Below are positions 1 through 8,440 of a DNA stretch of 45,421 bases, piece after piece. Position numbers and translations under genes: made by a program. Origin of the DNA: Candidatus Methanophagaceae archaeon GoMg1. Its GTDB lineage: Archaea; Halobacteriota; Syntropharchaeia; Alkanophagales; Methanospirareceae. Where the stretch lies: the NCBI GenBank assembly GCA_013180605.1, contig QBUL01000183.1, positions 1 to 45,421 on the forward strand. The letters run 5' to 3'. Each line of letters opens with the position of its first letter. The stretch's first letter is position 1. The notes under the pieces are model-generated. The model saw only the letters and a list, made by a program, of their open reading frames with translations. It was not told the DNA's origin and ran no database searches.

Positions 1-89
1 TGTTACTGGAATTGTCGGTTAGATTTTTAGTGCACCAAATCTATACTGGTCCCAATAAATTACTATTCCTCTCGTTTTATGATTCCTTC

Positions 90-1178
90 TTAAGTCTCTA
101 TCTCCCCCAACCAACACACCGGGTCCTCAGCCAAATAATCACCCGAAGTGGCATACGCCCTTGACCTGCACCCACCACATATTTGCTTGTATTTGCAAGT
201 TGCACACTGCCCTTTCACTTTTCTCGCCCGCAACGCCTTAAACATCTCAGAATCCCTGACAATGTCCAAAAAACCGTCCTCCCTTATATTGCCCGCTTTT
301 GCTGGCAGATATGCACATGGAGTTACGTCACCATTAGGAAATATGTGAAATCGAGTGATACCCGCCGTGCAGCCGGTGAATTCGATCCCATCCCCACGGT
401 CCACAAGTTCATTGTCCAGCAGATAAGCCCAATACTGCGGATTGCATATCGGTTTAAGCCATACATTTACGTCCTTTTGCTTTATCGTCACATCTTCAAA
501 GAACTTCATGTTCTCTGCCGTGGATAAACAAGCATCGGAAATCTGCTTTCCTCGACCCACAGCAATCAAATAAATAAGATAGATTCGCCACAGACTCAAA
601 TCGTCTGCAAGCTTGATTATTTTTGGTAGCTCACCGTAATTATCTCTCGTGACCATCGTGAAAAGTTGAGTTGCAAGCCCTACATCTCCACATGCTTTCA
701 TCCCTCGCAGCACGTCTTCAAAAGCGCCATTAACTCCCCGGAGGTCATCATGCGCGTTTCCTATCCCATCAATGCTCATCGCGGCACGTTCCAAACCCGC
801 TTTCTTTAACTTTTCCGCAACTTCCTTCGTTATCAGTGTCCCGTTCGTCGCCATCACAACCTGCATGTCGAAAGATGATGCATATTCGATGAGGTCATAG
901 ATGTCGTCACGCAGCAAAGGCTCGCCACCCGTGAATGCGAACTTGACGTGTCCAAGTTTAGCTGCTTCTTCGATGATACCAAATCCCTCTTCTGTCGTAA
1001 GCTCCTCTCCACTCACTTCGGCAATCGAGCAGTGTTTACACCTCAGGTTACATCTCTTCGTGACTGCCCACACGACCTCGCCGGGCAAATAACTGAAACA
1101 GCCCGTACCAACCGCATCGTTTGCAAATGTTTCGTCTTTATGCTTCTCTATCCAGTTTCTTAATTCTCCTGCTGACAT
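90..1178 (-). CDS. Radical SAM protein with SPASM domain (AhbC/AhbD/NirJ-like)
   Basis: The radical SAM cluster motif CNLRCKHC (Cys43, 47, 50) is followed by a GGEP motif. A Cys-rich SPASM-type C-terminus (about residues 268-356, ending CGGCRSRAYATSGD) would bind one or two auxiliary 4Fe-4S clusters. This layout is typical of the AhbC/AhbD/NirJ and peptide-modifying groups. The exact substrate cannot be read from sequence. The gene lies downstream of mqnD on the same strand but has its own promoter: a TATA box at 1259-1268 with the conserved regulon palindrome at 1274-1304 directly upstream. It therefore looks co-regulated with mqnEAC and the ABC importer, which suggests a role in quinone or haem-type cofactor metabolism. 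The regulon role is inference. Confidence 0.85.
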   Translation of the reverse strand: MSAGELRNWIEKHKDETFANDAVGTGCFSYLPGEVVWAVTKRCNLRCKHCSIAEVSGEELTTEEGFGIIEEAAKLGHVKFAFTGGEPLLRDDIYDLIEYASSFDMQVVMATNGTLITKEVAEKLKKAGLERAAMSIDGIGNAHDDLRGVNGAFEDVLRGMKACGDVGLATQLFTMVTRDNYGELPKIIKLADDLSLWRIYLIYLIAVGRGKQISDACLSTAENMKFFEDVTIKQKDVNVWLKPICNPQYWAYLLDNELVDRGDGIEFTGCTAGITRFHIFPNGDVTPCAYLPAKAGNIREDGFLDIVRDSEMFKALRARKVKGQCATCKYKQICGGCRSRAYATSGDYLAEDPVCWLGEIET

Positions 1179-1258
1179 TTTTAATCCGTATCTATATCCA
1201 TATCCTCATCCCTGCCCTTAATTTGTTAGCTATGTTTTACTCTGGTTCTCTCTAATAT

Positions 1259-1304
1259 GTATATATACTCATTTATGTTCATATCCAATAGTGGATAGAA
1301 CATA
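1259..1304 (-). promoter_or_regulatory. Promoter with regulon palindrome, site A
   Basis: The TATA box GTATATATAC lies at 1259-1268 for leftward transcription. Five bases upstream is an inverted repeat at 1274-1304: outer arms TATGTTC / GAACATA, inner arms TATCCA (1282-1287) / TGGATA (1292-1297), with one unpaired A in the left half. The same architecture recurs at 9527-9574 and about 12037-12086. A factor bound just upstream of the TATA/BRE is the usual position of an archaeal activator. Confidence 0.7.
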
Positions 1305-1332
1305 TCACAAAGAAACAGAAATATGAATATGT

Positions 1333-2142
1333 TTAAGGAAAAAGGATGTCTAAGGGCGGTTTAGCAAAAAATCCTGCTCGTTCCGCCATCCTGTAGAGTT
1401 TATCGTGCGCTTTTACAACTTCTTCGGGCATTTCATACGTGTATTTATTCACGTACATCAGTGCGAATTTCTTGACCAGCTCCTTATCCGCACCTCTTGA
1501 ATATTTCATTGCATACTGCATCGCTTCTTCTACATTGTCCAGCGCATACTGAATGCTTTCTCGCATAAGCACAAGAAATTCACGTTGCATCCCTTCGGGA
1601 ATATCCCGTTTTATGGCGTTAATGCCAAGAGGCAAAGGCAGCCTCGTTTTCTCATGCCACCACCCCCACAAGTCAAGTATTTTTACAAGACCGTGCTGTG
1701 CGTAGGTTATCTGACCTTCGTGGATTACCACTCCTGCATCCACGTCCCCTCGCTTCACCGCGGGGATAATCTCATCAAATCGCATTTCAACCGGCTGGAA
1801 GTCATCAACTGCCAGCTTTAACAGCAGGTTCGCAGTGGTGTATTTCCCGGGCACGGCAATACTTTTCCTTTCCGGATCCATTTCCCTGTTCGCAACAACT
1901 ACCGGACCATATCCGTCCCCTACACTTGCACCGGCAGACAAAATCCGATACTGCGAATGGAGAAAAGCATAAGCGTGGGCTGAGAGCGCTGTGACGTCTA
2001 ACTCGCCTCTAAAAGCTCTTTTGTTCAGCTTTTCGATGTCTTCAACTACTTGTTTTATTTCAAAATTGGCGGTGATTTTACCGCTTAGCAGTCCATAGAA
2101 CATGAATGCGTCATCTGCATCTGGTGTGTGTGCTATAATCAT
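1333..2142 (-). CDS. mqnD: 1,4-dihydroxy-6-naphthoate synthase-like MqnD
   Basis: A 269-residue periplasmic-binding-fold protein that opens with the MqnD-type N-terminus (HTPDADDAFMFYGL). It also carries the ALSAHAYAF and HEGQITYA-type segments of the MqnA/MqnD family. MqnD acts on cyclic dehypoxanthine futalosine to release 1,4-dihydroxy-6-naphthoate, the last dedicated early step of the futalosine menaquinone route. mqnE, mqnA and mqnC lie 4.4-7.5 kb away, separated by a block of secreted-protein genes. A TATA-like TTTTTATATT about 25 bp upstream of the ATG (around 2164-2174) suggests a leaderless transcript. Unlike the other mqn genes, I see no regulon palindrome at this promoter. Confidence 0.85.
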   Translation of the reverse strand: MIIAHTPDADDAFMFYGLLSGKITANFEIKQVVEDIEKLNKRAFRGELDVTALSAHAYAFLHSQYRILSAGASVGDGYGPVVVANREMDPERKSIAVPGKYTTANLLLKLAVDDFQPVEMRFDEIIPAVKRGDVDAGVVIHEGQITYAQHGLVKILDLWGWWHEKTRLPLPLGINAIKRDIPEGMQREFLVLMRESIQYALDNVEEAMQYAMKYSRGADKELVKKFALMYVNKYTYEMPEEVVKAHDKLYRMAERAGFFAKPPLDILFP

Positions 2143-2228
2143 GGTTTAGTAATATTGAGCAAGAATATAAAAAGGTTCTGAAAAGTTTTAAATATTAAAA
2201 ATTCTGATGTTGAAATAGGCTGAGCATA

Positions 2229-2336
2229 ATGAGGAATAAGCTTCTGCCAAAGGGAGGGGTGTACGAAGTAAATTTTGGATATCATTCTAAAATGGGTGGA
2301 TATACGACACTGATGTGTGATATACCGAAGTTTTAA
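2229..2336 (+). CDS. Possible 35-residue small protein or gene remnant
   Basis: ATG at 2229 opens a 35-codon frame (starts MRNKLLPKGG, ends CDIPKF, TAA at 2334-2336). It lies in the 374-bp gap between mqnD and the first secreted protein gene. There is no clear ribosome binding site and I recognise no family. It may be a fragment left by the insertion of the neighbouring block. Confidence 0.2.
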   Translation: MRNKLLPKGGVYEVNFGYHSKMGGYTTLMCDIPKF

Positions 2337-2373
2337 GGTGCGAGTTCTCTCCGCTTTAGTCAACCTTTTAATT

Positions 2374-2445
2374 TATATAAACCTTTGCTTTTTGTTCGGA
2401 AAATCCGAACGTTTTCGGTAGTTTTATCAGGGGTTTGAACGATAC
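2374..2445 (+). promoter_or_regulatory. Duplicated promoter/operator, copy 1 (GTTCGGA palindrome)
   Basis: A 72-bp sequence repeated at 3939-4010 with one mismatch (2418 G versus 3983 A). It starts with a TATA box (TATATAAA, 2374-2381). Thirteen bases further on is a perfect palindrome, GTTCGGA-AAA-TCCGAAC, at 2394-2410, roughly where transcription should start (about 25 bp after the TATA). That position suits a repressor operator. The distal block GGGGTTTGAACGATAC is also conserved. A looser similarity continues to the ribosome binding site before each gene. Confidence 0.7.
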
Positions 2446-2516
2446 GATTAGTGAGTGCCGAGGAGGGGCGCGATGATAGAAGTACCCAAAAAATTTAGGG
2501 GGTGAAATGGAAAAAA

Positions 2517-3467
2517 ATGGAATTAACAGTGAAGAAGAAAGGGTTTGCGGTTTTGTTTGTAGGTGTGCTGATATTGAGCAGTACGATAGGGGTAGTAAAT
2601 GCATATGATTCACCGATAGAAACTTGGACAAAGAAAGACTCTGCCCGTGCACATACAGGATATGAGTGGATTAACGCATATACCGCCAGCTCGGTGGGAT
2701 ATTTCGGAGCTCCTTGGAACCCCGTGAGAGAAGCTTATGAATATAACTTTAGAATAACTGGGGTTGGAGAGACAAGAGACGATGATGGAAATCCAGAAGA
2801 GCTTTGTAGAATTCAGGCTGTACAAATTAAAGAGACCGTTAATAAGGGGCATCAAGCGATATGGACAAGCACGGATAAACGTTACATAGGAGCATGGCCA
2901 CACAGTGGTACGAATGCGGACTATTACGATGCAGCTTATGCAGTTGCTTCCCTTGCGATAAGTGCAATAAACTCTTATGCCGGCTTTGCGTTGTCCGCCA
3001 TCAGTTTCGTAGCAGCACTCTTAAGTGCTTGCGATGACAAACAAGATGGAGAAACAGTGTGGCGCGAATGGGATTATTCCCCCGACCAGACAGATGTTGG
3101 TCACTGGTTCTGGTGGCTTCATGATGTAGACCCGAATCAGGAAGTTGAGTTTACTGTAGATGATTATTTGTTTGGACCGGGATACGAAATGGTAGCTGTT
3201 GGATGGACATTCGTTTGTACTACTCCAGGCCCTCCGGGAAAAATGTCAGCGGCTGAGATGGAGAAGTATGGTATAGAGAAGATCCCCCTAAACGAACTCA
3301 AAAAACGTGCTGATGAGCTCCATATAGCACCTGAAACAGTTGAAGAACTATTGAAACATGGAGAGCCGCTATATTACGCTCACAACTTGCCTGTTGTAGC
3401 AATTCCACATCAACCCGAACCGCCAGTCTTCTTTCCTAAAATAGTTGAAAAATTAGGCGAAAAATAA
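2517..3467 (+). CDS. Exported protein of unknown function
   Basis: About 316 residues with a clear signal peptide: basic KKK, hydrophobic core, probable cleavage after GVVNA. The mature part is rich in Trp and Tyr and has a small-residue helical stretch around residues 140-170. I do not recognise the family. The GTG at 2502 lies inside the GGGGGTGA ribosome binding site, so ATG 2517 (MELTVKKK) is the better start. The promoter is copy 1 of a duplicated operator; copy 2 drives the serine protease at 4084. Both products share the signal-peptide style (GVVNA / AVVNA), so they are probably a co-regulated exported pair. Confidence 0.7.
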   Translation: MELTVKKKGFAVLFVGVLILSSTIGVVNAYDSPIETWTKKDSARAHTGYEWINAYTASSVGYFGAPWNPVREAYEYNFRITGVGETRDDDGNPEELCRIQAVQIKETVNKGHQAIWTSTDKRYIGAWPHSGTNADYYDAAYAVASLAISAINSYAGFALSAISFVAALLSACDDKQDGETVWREWDYSPDQTDVGHWFWWLHDVDPNQEVEFTVDDYLFGPGYEMVAVGWTFVCTTPGPPGKMSAAEMEKYGIEKIPLNELKKRADELHIAPETVEELLKHGEPLYYAHNLPVVAIPHQPEPPVFFPKIVEKLGEK

Positions 3468-3518
3468 AACAATGTTCAAGGGACAAAAACATCCAAAAAT
3501 TTTTCTTTTTTTTCTTTT

Positions 3519-3905
3519 TTATATCGCAGTCACACTTTTGCTTATCTTTTCGATCCAGTCTAGTGTAGTTTGATTCTTCTCTTCTTTTATAAACTTCACT
3601 GTCTCATTGTTTAAATCTATGCCGATTCTGTATATTTTTCCTCCTATTGAAGGGAATAATTCTACGTAAGTTTCGTTCCATATTATTCCAGATGGTACAG
3701 AAACCGGTTTTCCGCCAGCCAATTCCTGCACTCTCTCATCTTTTAAAGCTATTTCTCTCGCCTTTTGTCCCCAATCTATTCTTTCTACTTCAGGCGTATT
3801 GTTAGTCTCTTGTGTGTGATTTAGCAGCTTTACTCCAAGCATGCTTGTGCCAATTATACCAATAATAATCAATATCGCTATGAAATAGAAAGTTCTGGTA
3901 CTCAT
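3519..3905 (-). CDS. Small membrane-anchored protein, unknown
   Basis: 128 residues. An N-terminal hydrophobic helix (FYFIAILIIIGIIGTSMLG) precedes a soluble domain of about 100 residues, probably facing outside. I do not recognise the family. It is divergent from the protease gene; a TATA box at about 3939-3947 is nearly symmetric and could fire in both directions, so it may share the GTTCGGA control region. Its convergent neighbour ends at 3467. Confidence 0.6.
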   Translation of the reverse strand: MSTRTFYFIAILIIIGIIGTSMLGVKLLNHTQETNNTPEVERIDWGQKAREIALKDERVQELAGGKPVSVPSGIIWNETYVELFPSIGGKIYRIGIDLNNETVKFIKEEKNQTTLDWIEKISKSVTAI

Positions 3906-3938
3906 TTTTCACTTCTTTAAACTGATAGTGTGAGCGGA

Positions 3939-4010
3939 TATATAAACCTTTGCTTTTTGTTCGGAAAATCCGAACGTTTTCGATAGTTTTATCAGGGGTT
4001 TGAACGATAC
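3939..4010 (+). promoter_or_regulatory. Duplicated promoter/operator, copy 2 (GTTCGGA palindrome)
   Basis: Second copy of the 72-bp element: TATA at 3939-3946, the perfect palindrome GTTCGGA-AAA-TCCGAAC at 3959-3975, and the GGGGTTTGAACGATAC block up to 4010. It precedes the protease gene at 4084, whose ribosome binding site (TAGGAGGTGA) also resembles that of the first copy. Confidence 0.7.
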
Positions 4011-4083
4011 TATCCTTAAGTGAGCGGCGATAAGCGGCGCTATATAAATGCCTAAAAATTTTAGGAGGTGAAATAAAAAAGAG

Positions 4084-5285
4084 ATGAAAATGAAACAAAT
4101 GTATAAAAATTTAAAAGCTATTGTCCCAGTTGTCCTTGTATCCGTTTTGGTACTGCTGGGGGCGTTTGCAGTTGTGAATGCTCAAGGACAAGACGACGGT
4201 ACAAACCCTGCGAAAGGACTATTGTTTGATGCACAAGTATATGCATCAAATATGAATGTTAGTGTTGACGAAGCTATCCTCCGATTCCAACTTCAAGACA
4301 TTGCAGGGGACTTGGATGCGGAACTGACCACAAATGAGACAGAAACCTTTGCTGGACTTTGGATTGAGCACACTCCGGAATTCCGCGTTGTTGTGCAGTT
4401 TACTCGCGATGGTGAGGAGACAATGAAACCATATCTGAAAAAGTACCCAGAGTTTGCCGACATTGTTGAAGTGCGCAACACTGCAAAAGTGTCTTTAGCT
4501 GACCTCCAAAGGGCTCAAGCCATGGCTATATCTTCTGCCCGTGCTTTAGATATACCTGTAGAGTCAGACATCAATGTATTTAATAACAGTGTTGAGTTGT
4601 ATATGACTAAATCTGATAGGAGCCGATTCGATGACGCTTTGCAAAGAAATGAGATACAATTACCTGATAAAGTTAGAGTGATTACGGTTGAAGCTGAAGC
4701 AATGGGAATACTCGAAGCCGACATTTATGGTGGTCTCCCATTGAGTACCTGCACAAGTGGTTTTTCGGTAAAGGAAGGTATCACTAAAGGCATCACAACA
4801 GCCGGTCACTGCTCAAATACCAAGTCATACAACGGTAACAATCTACCATTTCAGAGCGAAAACTGGGCGGGTAGCTATGATATTCAGTGGCACACTGCAC
4901 CAGGGTACACTGTGACGAATAAAATACGATGGTGGAGTGATGTACCACACGTGACATCACCGCGACGAAAAGTCGAAGTAGCCAAGCAATTGGTAATTAT
5001 GTTTGCAAGTATGGTAAGACCAGCCATTATACATGTGGTTACATCAGTTCTAAGAACTTCAAGCCAACCGTTCCAAACGCTGAAGCGACTTATATTCGGG
5101 TTGACAACACAGCCGGCTATGATGATCTTTCTTCTGGTGGAGATAGCGGCGGTCCCTGGTTCTTAAGTAACACTGCGTATGGAACACATCACGGCGCACC
5201 TACTGCTGATCCAAATGATGCCGTCTATATGGCAGTCAACTATGTAGAGTCCGGACTTGGCGTCAGTGTGATGACATCCCCGTAA
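4084..5285 (+). pseudogene. Secreted S1-type (streptogrisin/alpha-lytic-like) serine protease, frameshifted
   Basis: A signal peptide (cleavage near AVVNA) and a propeptide of about 190 residues lead into a chymotrypsin-fold domain. The His motif TAGHCS and the Asp motif SYDIQWH are in the first frame. The Ser motif SGGDSGGPWF is in another frame, which is open to TAA 5283-5285. The coding frames switch near 4960-4972, around a short A-run inside a small CGAC/GTCG hairpin; one missing base would explain it. After the switch the frame reads sensibly (GNYVCKYGKTSHYTCGY). With one base restored the whole triad is present. It is either a recent pseudogene, a sequencing error, or less likely a programmed frameshift. 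Confidence 0.8.
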
Positions 5286-5326
5286 TTTAGTAGAAAAAAC
5301 AAGAGAAACAATAATTAAAACACAGT

Positions 5327-5356
5327 GAGAGGTATATTCTCTCCTTTTTATTTTTT
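5327..5356 (+). terminator. Hairpin plus T-rich tract after protease gene
   Basis: A GAGAG / CTCTC stem (5327-5331 and 5339-5343) with a 7-base loop is followed by CTTTTTATTTTTT, 41 bases after the protease stop codon. Confidence 0.5.
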
Positions 5357-5384
5357 ATTATTAAAATAGTATTAAAAATTCAAA

Positions 5385-5831
5385 ATGAATCTAAAATTAA
5401 AAGTATTGATGATTGAAATAATTATGTTGTCAATATTGGTTAGTGGATGCGTTGAAAAACCACCGCAAAATGGTGACTCTGTCAATACTTCATCGTCTGC
5501 TCCTTTTTTTCCAGTGCAAAAGGATCCAAACCCTACCACTTACATGGATGCCCTATTAGTTGGTGAATTAGTACTAGAAGATGGTTGTCTCCGCGTGGAT
5601 GATCATTTGCTTGTATGGCCACATGGTTTTTCAGTAAGCATTGAAGATGGAGTAATCCTGATCATTGATGACAACGGTCAACCTATAATGCGTGTTGGAG
5701 ATAAAATCAAACTTGGCGGAGGTGGCGGTGAAATGCCCCATGAACATATAGCAAAATATTCTGCAGAGTTGCCGAGTGATCGTTGTTCAGGACCTTACTG
5801 GATTGTCGGAGAGGTGATAACAAGTGATTAA
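5385..5831 (+). CDS. Lipoprotein of unknown function
   Basis: 148 residues with a lipoprotein signal (hydrophobic core then LVSGC, Cys22), so probably membrane-tethered outside the cell. The mature part is a small beta-rich domain with VGELVLEDGCLRV and a GGGGGEM loop. I do not recognise a named family. It follows the secreted protease on the same strand and is flanked by two similar hairpin terminators, so it is likely a separate transcript within the same exported-protein block. Confidence 0.65.
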   Translation: MNLKLKVLMIEIIMLSILVSGCVEKPPQNGDSVNTSSSAPFFPVQKDPNPTTYMDALLVGELVLEDGCLRVDDHLLVWPHGFSVSIEDGVILIIDDNGQPIMRVGDKIKLGGGGGEMPHEHIAKYSAELPSDRCSGPYWIVGEVITSD

Positions 5832-5837
5832 AAGCCA

Positions 5838-5870
5838 GGGAGAGGTATGTTCCTCTCTCTTTTAATTTTT
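5838..5870 (+). terminator. Hairpin plus T-rich tract after lipoprotein gene
   Basis: A GAGAGG / CCTCTC stem (5840-5845 and 5852-5857) with a 6-base loop is followed by TCTTTTAATTTTT, close behind the stop at 5831. It closely resembles the hairpin at 5327. Confidence 0.5.
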
Positions 5871-5935
5871 ATTTTAAAATCCCAACAAAAGGGCTATTAA
5901 TAAAAATATAAAATGGAAGGATAAATTTATTCAAC

Positions 5936-6430
5936 ATGAAAGATGAAATAGCACTTGATAAGAAAACTCTTGGCGTTCTATCATCAGATACGAGAGCAAA
6001 TATCCTCAAAAGTCTTGATATAAGGCGTATGACGGTAAGTGAGCTATCAAGAAGGTTAAATCTTCCTAAATCCACGATTCACGAAAACTTGGACAGATTG
6101 ATTGATACGGATTTGGTGAAGAAGAACGATAATGGGAACAAATGGATATACTACGAGCCAACAGAAAAAGGAAGAAGGCTGCTTCATCCATGTGAAATGA
6201 CAAAGATAATAATCCTTCTTTCTTCCGCGGCACTCAGCTTTGTTGGAGGGATTATTGAGATGTATTGGTTTATCAAAAGCACTTTTCCAGAATCAAAAGA
6301 AGAAGAAGAGATTGTGTCTCTCTACGAACCAGAGTATTTAATCTTCGGCGTGATTTTGCTCTCGCTTGGCGTTCTATTTTTGTATTTGGCTTTCCGCATG
6401 CGAAAGGTTAAAAAGGAAACGAGGAAGTAA
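5936..6430 (+). CDS. Winged-helix regulator with two membrane segments
   Basis: The N-terminal 75 residues form an ArsR/MarR-like winged helix (LGVLSSDTRANILKSL, then VSELSRRLNLPKSTIH). Two predicted transmembrane helices follow (about 92-112 and 135-153), separated by an acidic loop. Membrane-tethered HTH proteins of this type are common in methanogen-related archaea. The TATA-like ATATAAAA about 25 bp before the ATG suggests a leaderless transcript. It sits at the end of the exported-protein block, so it could sense envelope conditions and bind the GTTCGGA palindromes. That pairing is inference from proximity only. Confidence 0.8.
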   Translation: MKDEIALDKKTLGVLSSDTRANILKSLDIRRMTVSELSRRLNLPKSTIHENLDRLIDTDLVKKNDNGNKWIYYEPTEKGRRLLHPCEMTKIIILLSSAALSFVGGIIEMYWFIKSTFPESKEEEEIVSLYEPEYLIFGVILLSLGVLFLYLAFRMRKVKKETRK

Positions 6431-6577
6431 ATTCAATCAAAAGAGCAGAAGCAGATGAAAGTAAAGGTTTACAATGCGATAAAGGAAGGTGGATTTGTTT
6501 TTAGGACTGTCACGACAAAAGTCACTTCGCAAACACGCACACTGTCATATAACATTCCTACCATCATCCGATTATCA

Positions 6578-7654
6578 TCACAAAACCTCATACCCCGTAT
6601 TCCTCTGTGCTACCGGTCTACCAACCGATTTCACCGCTTTAACAATATCCTCCACCTTCGCAGGTTTGTACTCCTTCCCCGCCGCAGTTACCACATTCTC
6701 CTCAAGTATCGTACCCCCGAAATCATTCGCACCGAAAAACAGCGCCAGTTTATCCACCTCAAAATCCTGCGTGAGCCACGAAGCCTGAATGTTCTTTACG
6801 GAATGCAGAACAATCCGTGCAATCGCTAACACCTGCAAATATCGCGTTGCCGATACCGGCTCCTTTATAATGTCGTATAGCTCCGTGTTCTTCGGTTGAA
6901 ACGTCCACGGTATAAAAGCAGTAAACCCTTTCGTTTTGTTCTGCAAATCGCGTATCCTGAAAAGATGTTCAACGATGTCTTCGTTGTGTTCAATATGCCC
7001 AAACATCATTGTTGCCGTTGTTTTCATTCCCATTCCGTGTGCGGTCTCCATTACTTCAATCCAACCGTCAGCGCTGACCTTATTTGGGCTGATAACATTT
7101 CGTACTCTATCGCTCAGTATCTCCGCACCGCCGCCCGGCAGAGAATCAAGCCCCGCTTCCCTCAGCCGTTCCAGCGTTTCTCGTATGCTTAGCCCTTCGT
7201 TCCGCGCAATGAAATATATCTCTGGTGGCGATAGGCTGTGAAGCTGTACGCCAGGGAATTTGCGTTTTATCGTGGAAAACAAATCCTCAAACCATTCAAT
7301 ACGGATTTCCGGCGTCAGTCCACCTTGAATGAGGATTTGCGTCCCGCCTACATCAACCGTTTCCTTAACCTTCCTCAATATCTCTTCCTTGCTCAAAATA
7401 TAGCTTTCTTCTTCGCTTTTAGCGTAAAAGGCGCAGAATTTGCATCTCGATACGCACCGGTTCGTGTAGCTTATGTTTCTATCAACAACGAATGTCACAA
7501 GCTCTCCACACTTCGTTCTCCTTATTTCATCTGCTATTCCGCCAATAACAGGTAAAGGCAGTTCAAATAGATGCAACGCCTCTTTAAAACTCAAATCCGC
7601 ACCTGCATGGTTCTTTTCCACATAATCCTTACATTCAAAGTAATCCGTATTCAT
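6578..7654 (-). CDS. mqnC: Cyclic dehypoxanthine futalosine synthase
   Basis: Radical SAM enzyme with CVSRCKFC (Cys67, 71, 74). MqnC signatures include QGGLTPEI, SPPEI, SLPGGGAEI, TTATMMFGH, and a C-terminal QASWLTQ followed by GANDFGGTILEENVV. It cyclises dehypoxanthine futalosine. The ATG at 7654 is preferred because GAGGAG lies seven bases before it; an upstream ATG at 7678 has less support. The start lies inside the 3' end of mqnA (20-base overlap), which implies translational coupling. It is the last gene of mqnE-mqnA-mqnC. Confidence 0.92.
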   Translation of the reverse strand: MNTDYFECKDYVEKNHAGADLSFKEALHLFELPLPVIGGIADEIRRTKCGELVTFVVDRNISYTNRCVSRCKFCAFYAKSEEESYILSKEEILRKVKETVDVGGTQILIQGGLTPEIRIEWFEDLFSTIKRKFPGVQLHSLSPPEIYFIARNEGLSIRETLERLREAGLDSLPGGGAEILSDRVRNVISPNKVSADGWIEVMETAHGMGMKTTATMMFGHIEHNEDIVEHLFRIRDLQNKTKGFTAFIPWTFQPKNTELYDIIKEPVSATRYLQVLAIARIVLHSVKNIQASWLTQDFEVDKLALFFGANDFGGTILEENVVTAAGKEYKPAKVEDIVKAVKSVGRPVAQRNTGYEVL

Positions 7655-8435
7655 AGCACTTCTCCTCGAACAGTTCAAGCCCTCTCCTCTCTTTCGCGCC
7701 TATCTGATACGTGAGCGTGTTGAAATACTCGCGGAGGAACTTCACGGGCATCCCGAACTTCTTCGCCGCTTCCGCCACAACTACTTCGGCATTCCTCTTT
7801 CCCCACGCGATTGATTCCATAACTTCCTTGTTCACCTCACTCATATCCCGCTCTTTCCTTGATACGGCAATTCCAAAAACCATCGGATAGCCCGTTAAGT
7901 CATGCCACTCCTCGCCTAAGTCCATAACAACTCTGTACTTCATCCTCGCCTTGATTGCTTCGTCACCAATAACGAGTGCATACGTGCTGTGCTTGAGTAA
8001 TTCGCTTGCTTTACTTTCATCCACGAGCACAATCCGGTTTTTCTTTTTCCGCCCCCTCACCTTTTCCCGCAAAATAATCTTGAGTAGATTGAGCGATGTT
8101 AGTGTTTGATTTGTTACTGCAATACCTCCGTTATCCTCGTCGTATGCTTTAAATTCTTTGCTAAAGCTTTCTTTTCTAAAGAAATGTTTAACGACAACAA
8201 CACTTAATACTCTGCTTTTCGAGGCGATGCAGAACTCATAGCTTCTTAATTTATCCTTGTTTTTGATATAATAGAACGAAGGCACGGGAGCGAAATCTAC
8301 TTCTCCTTTTTCAAACATTTCTACAAGCTTTCTTGGTGACCCTTCGGTCGGCCTCTCGCCTCTCTGCTCAAGCCAGTAATAGGGTAAGAAGTTATTCACG
8401 AACCCGAATTTGCCTATCTTTATCGTTGTGTTCAT
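7635..8435 (-). CDS. mqnA: Chorismate dehydratase
   Basis: 266 residues of MqnA type. The N-terminus IGKFGFVNNFLPYYWLE, the VDFAPVPSFYY segment and the conserved ALVIGDEA motif match the family that converts chorismate to 3-enolpyruvylbenzoate, the entry step of the futalosine route. It lies 5 bases after mqnE and overlaps mqnC by 20 bases, so the three are one operon. Confidence 0.9.
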   Translation of the reverse strand: MNTTIKIGKFGFVNNFLPYYWLEQRGERPTEGSPRKLVEMFEKGEVDFAPVPSFYYIKNKDKLRSYEFCIASKSRVLSVVVVKHFFRKESFSKEFKAYDEDNGGIAVTNQTLTSLNLLKIILREKVRGRKKKNRIVLVDESKASELLKHSTYALVIGDEAIKARMKYRVVMDLGEEWHDLTGYPMVFGIAVSRKERDMSEVNKEVMESIAWGKRNAEVVVAEAAKKFGMPVKFLREYFNTLTYQIGAKERRGLELFEEKCYEYGLL

Positions 8436-8440
8436 GTTAC

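Noticed and set aside
2139-2363. 74-codon frame on the minus strand upstream of mqnD
   Set aside because: No family resemblance, crosses the mqnD promoter and the region of the secreted-protein promoter; composition not protein-like.
5385-5831. Lipoprotein as a third member of the GTTCGGA operator group
   Set aside because: No copy of the palindrome precedes it; only terminator-like hairpins are shared.
6455-6829. 124-codon plus-strand frame after the HTH gene
   Set aside because: Mostly antisense to mqnC; only the first 30 codons lie outside it and match nothing I know.
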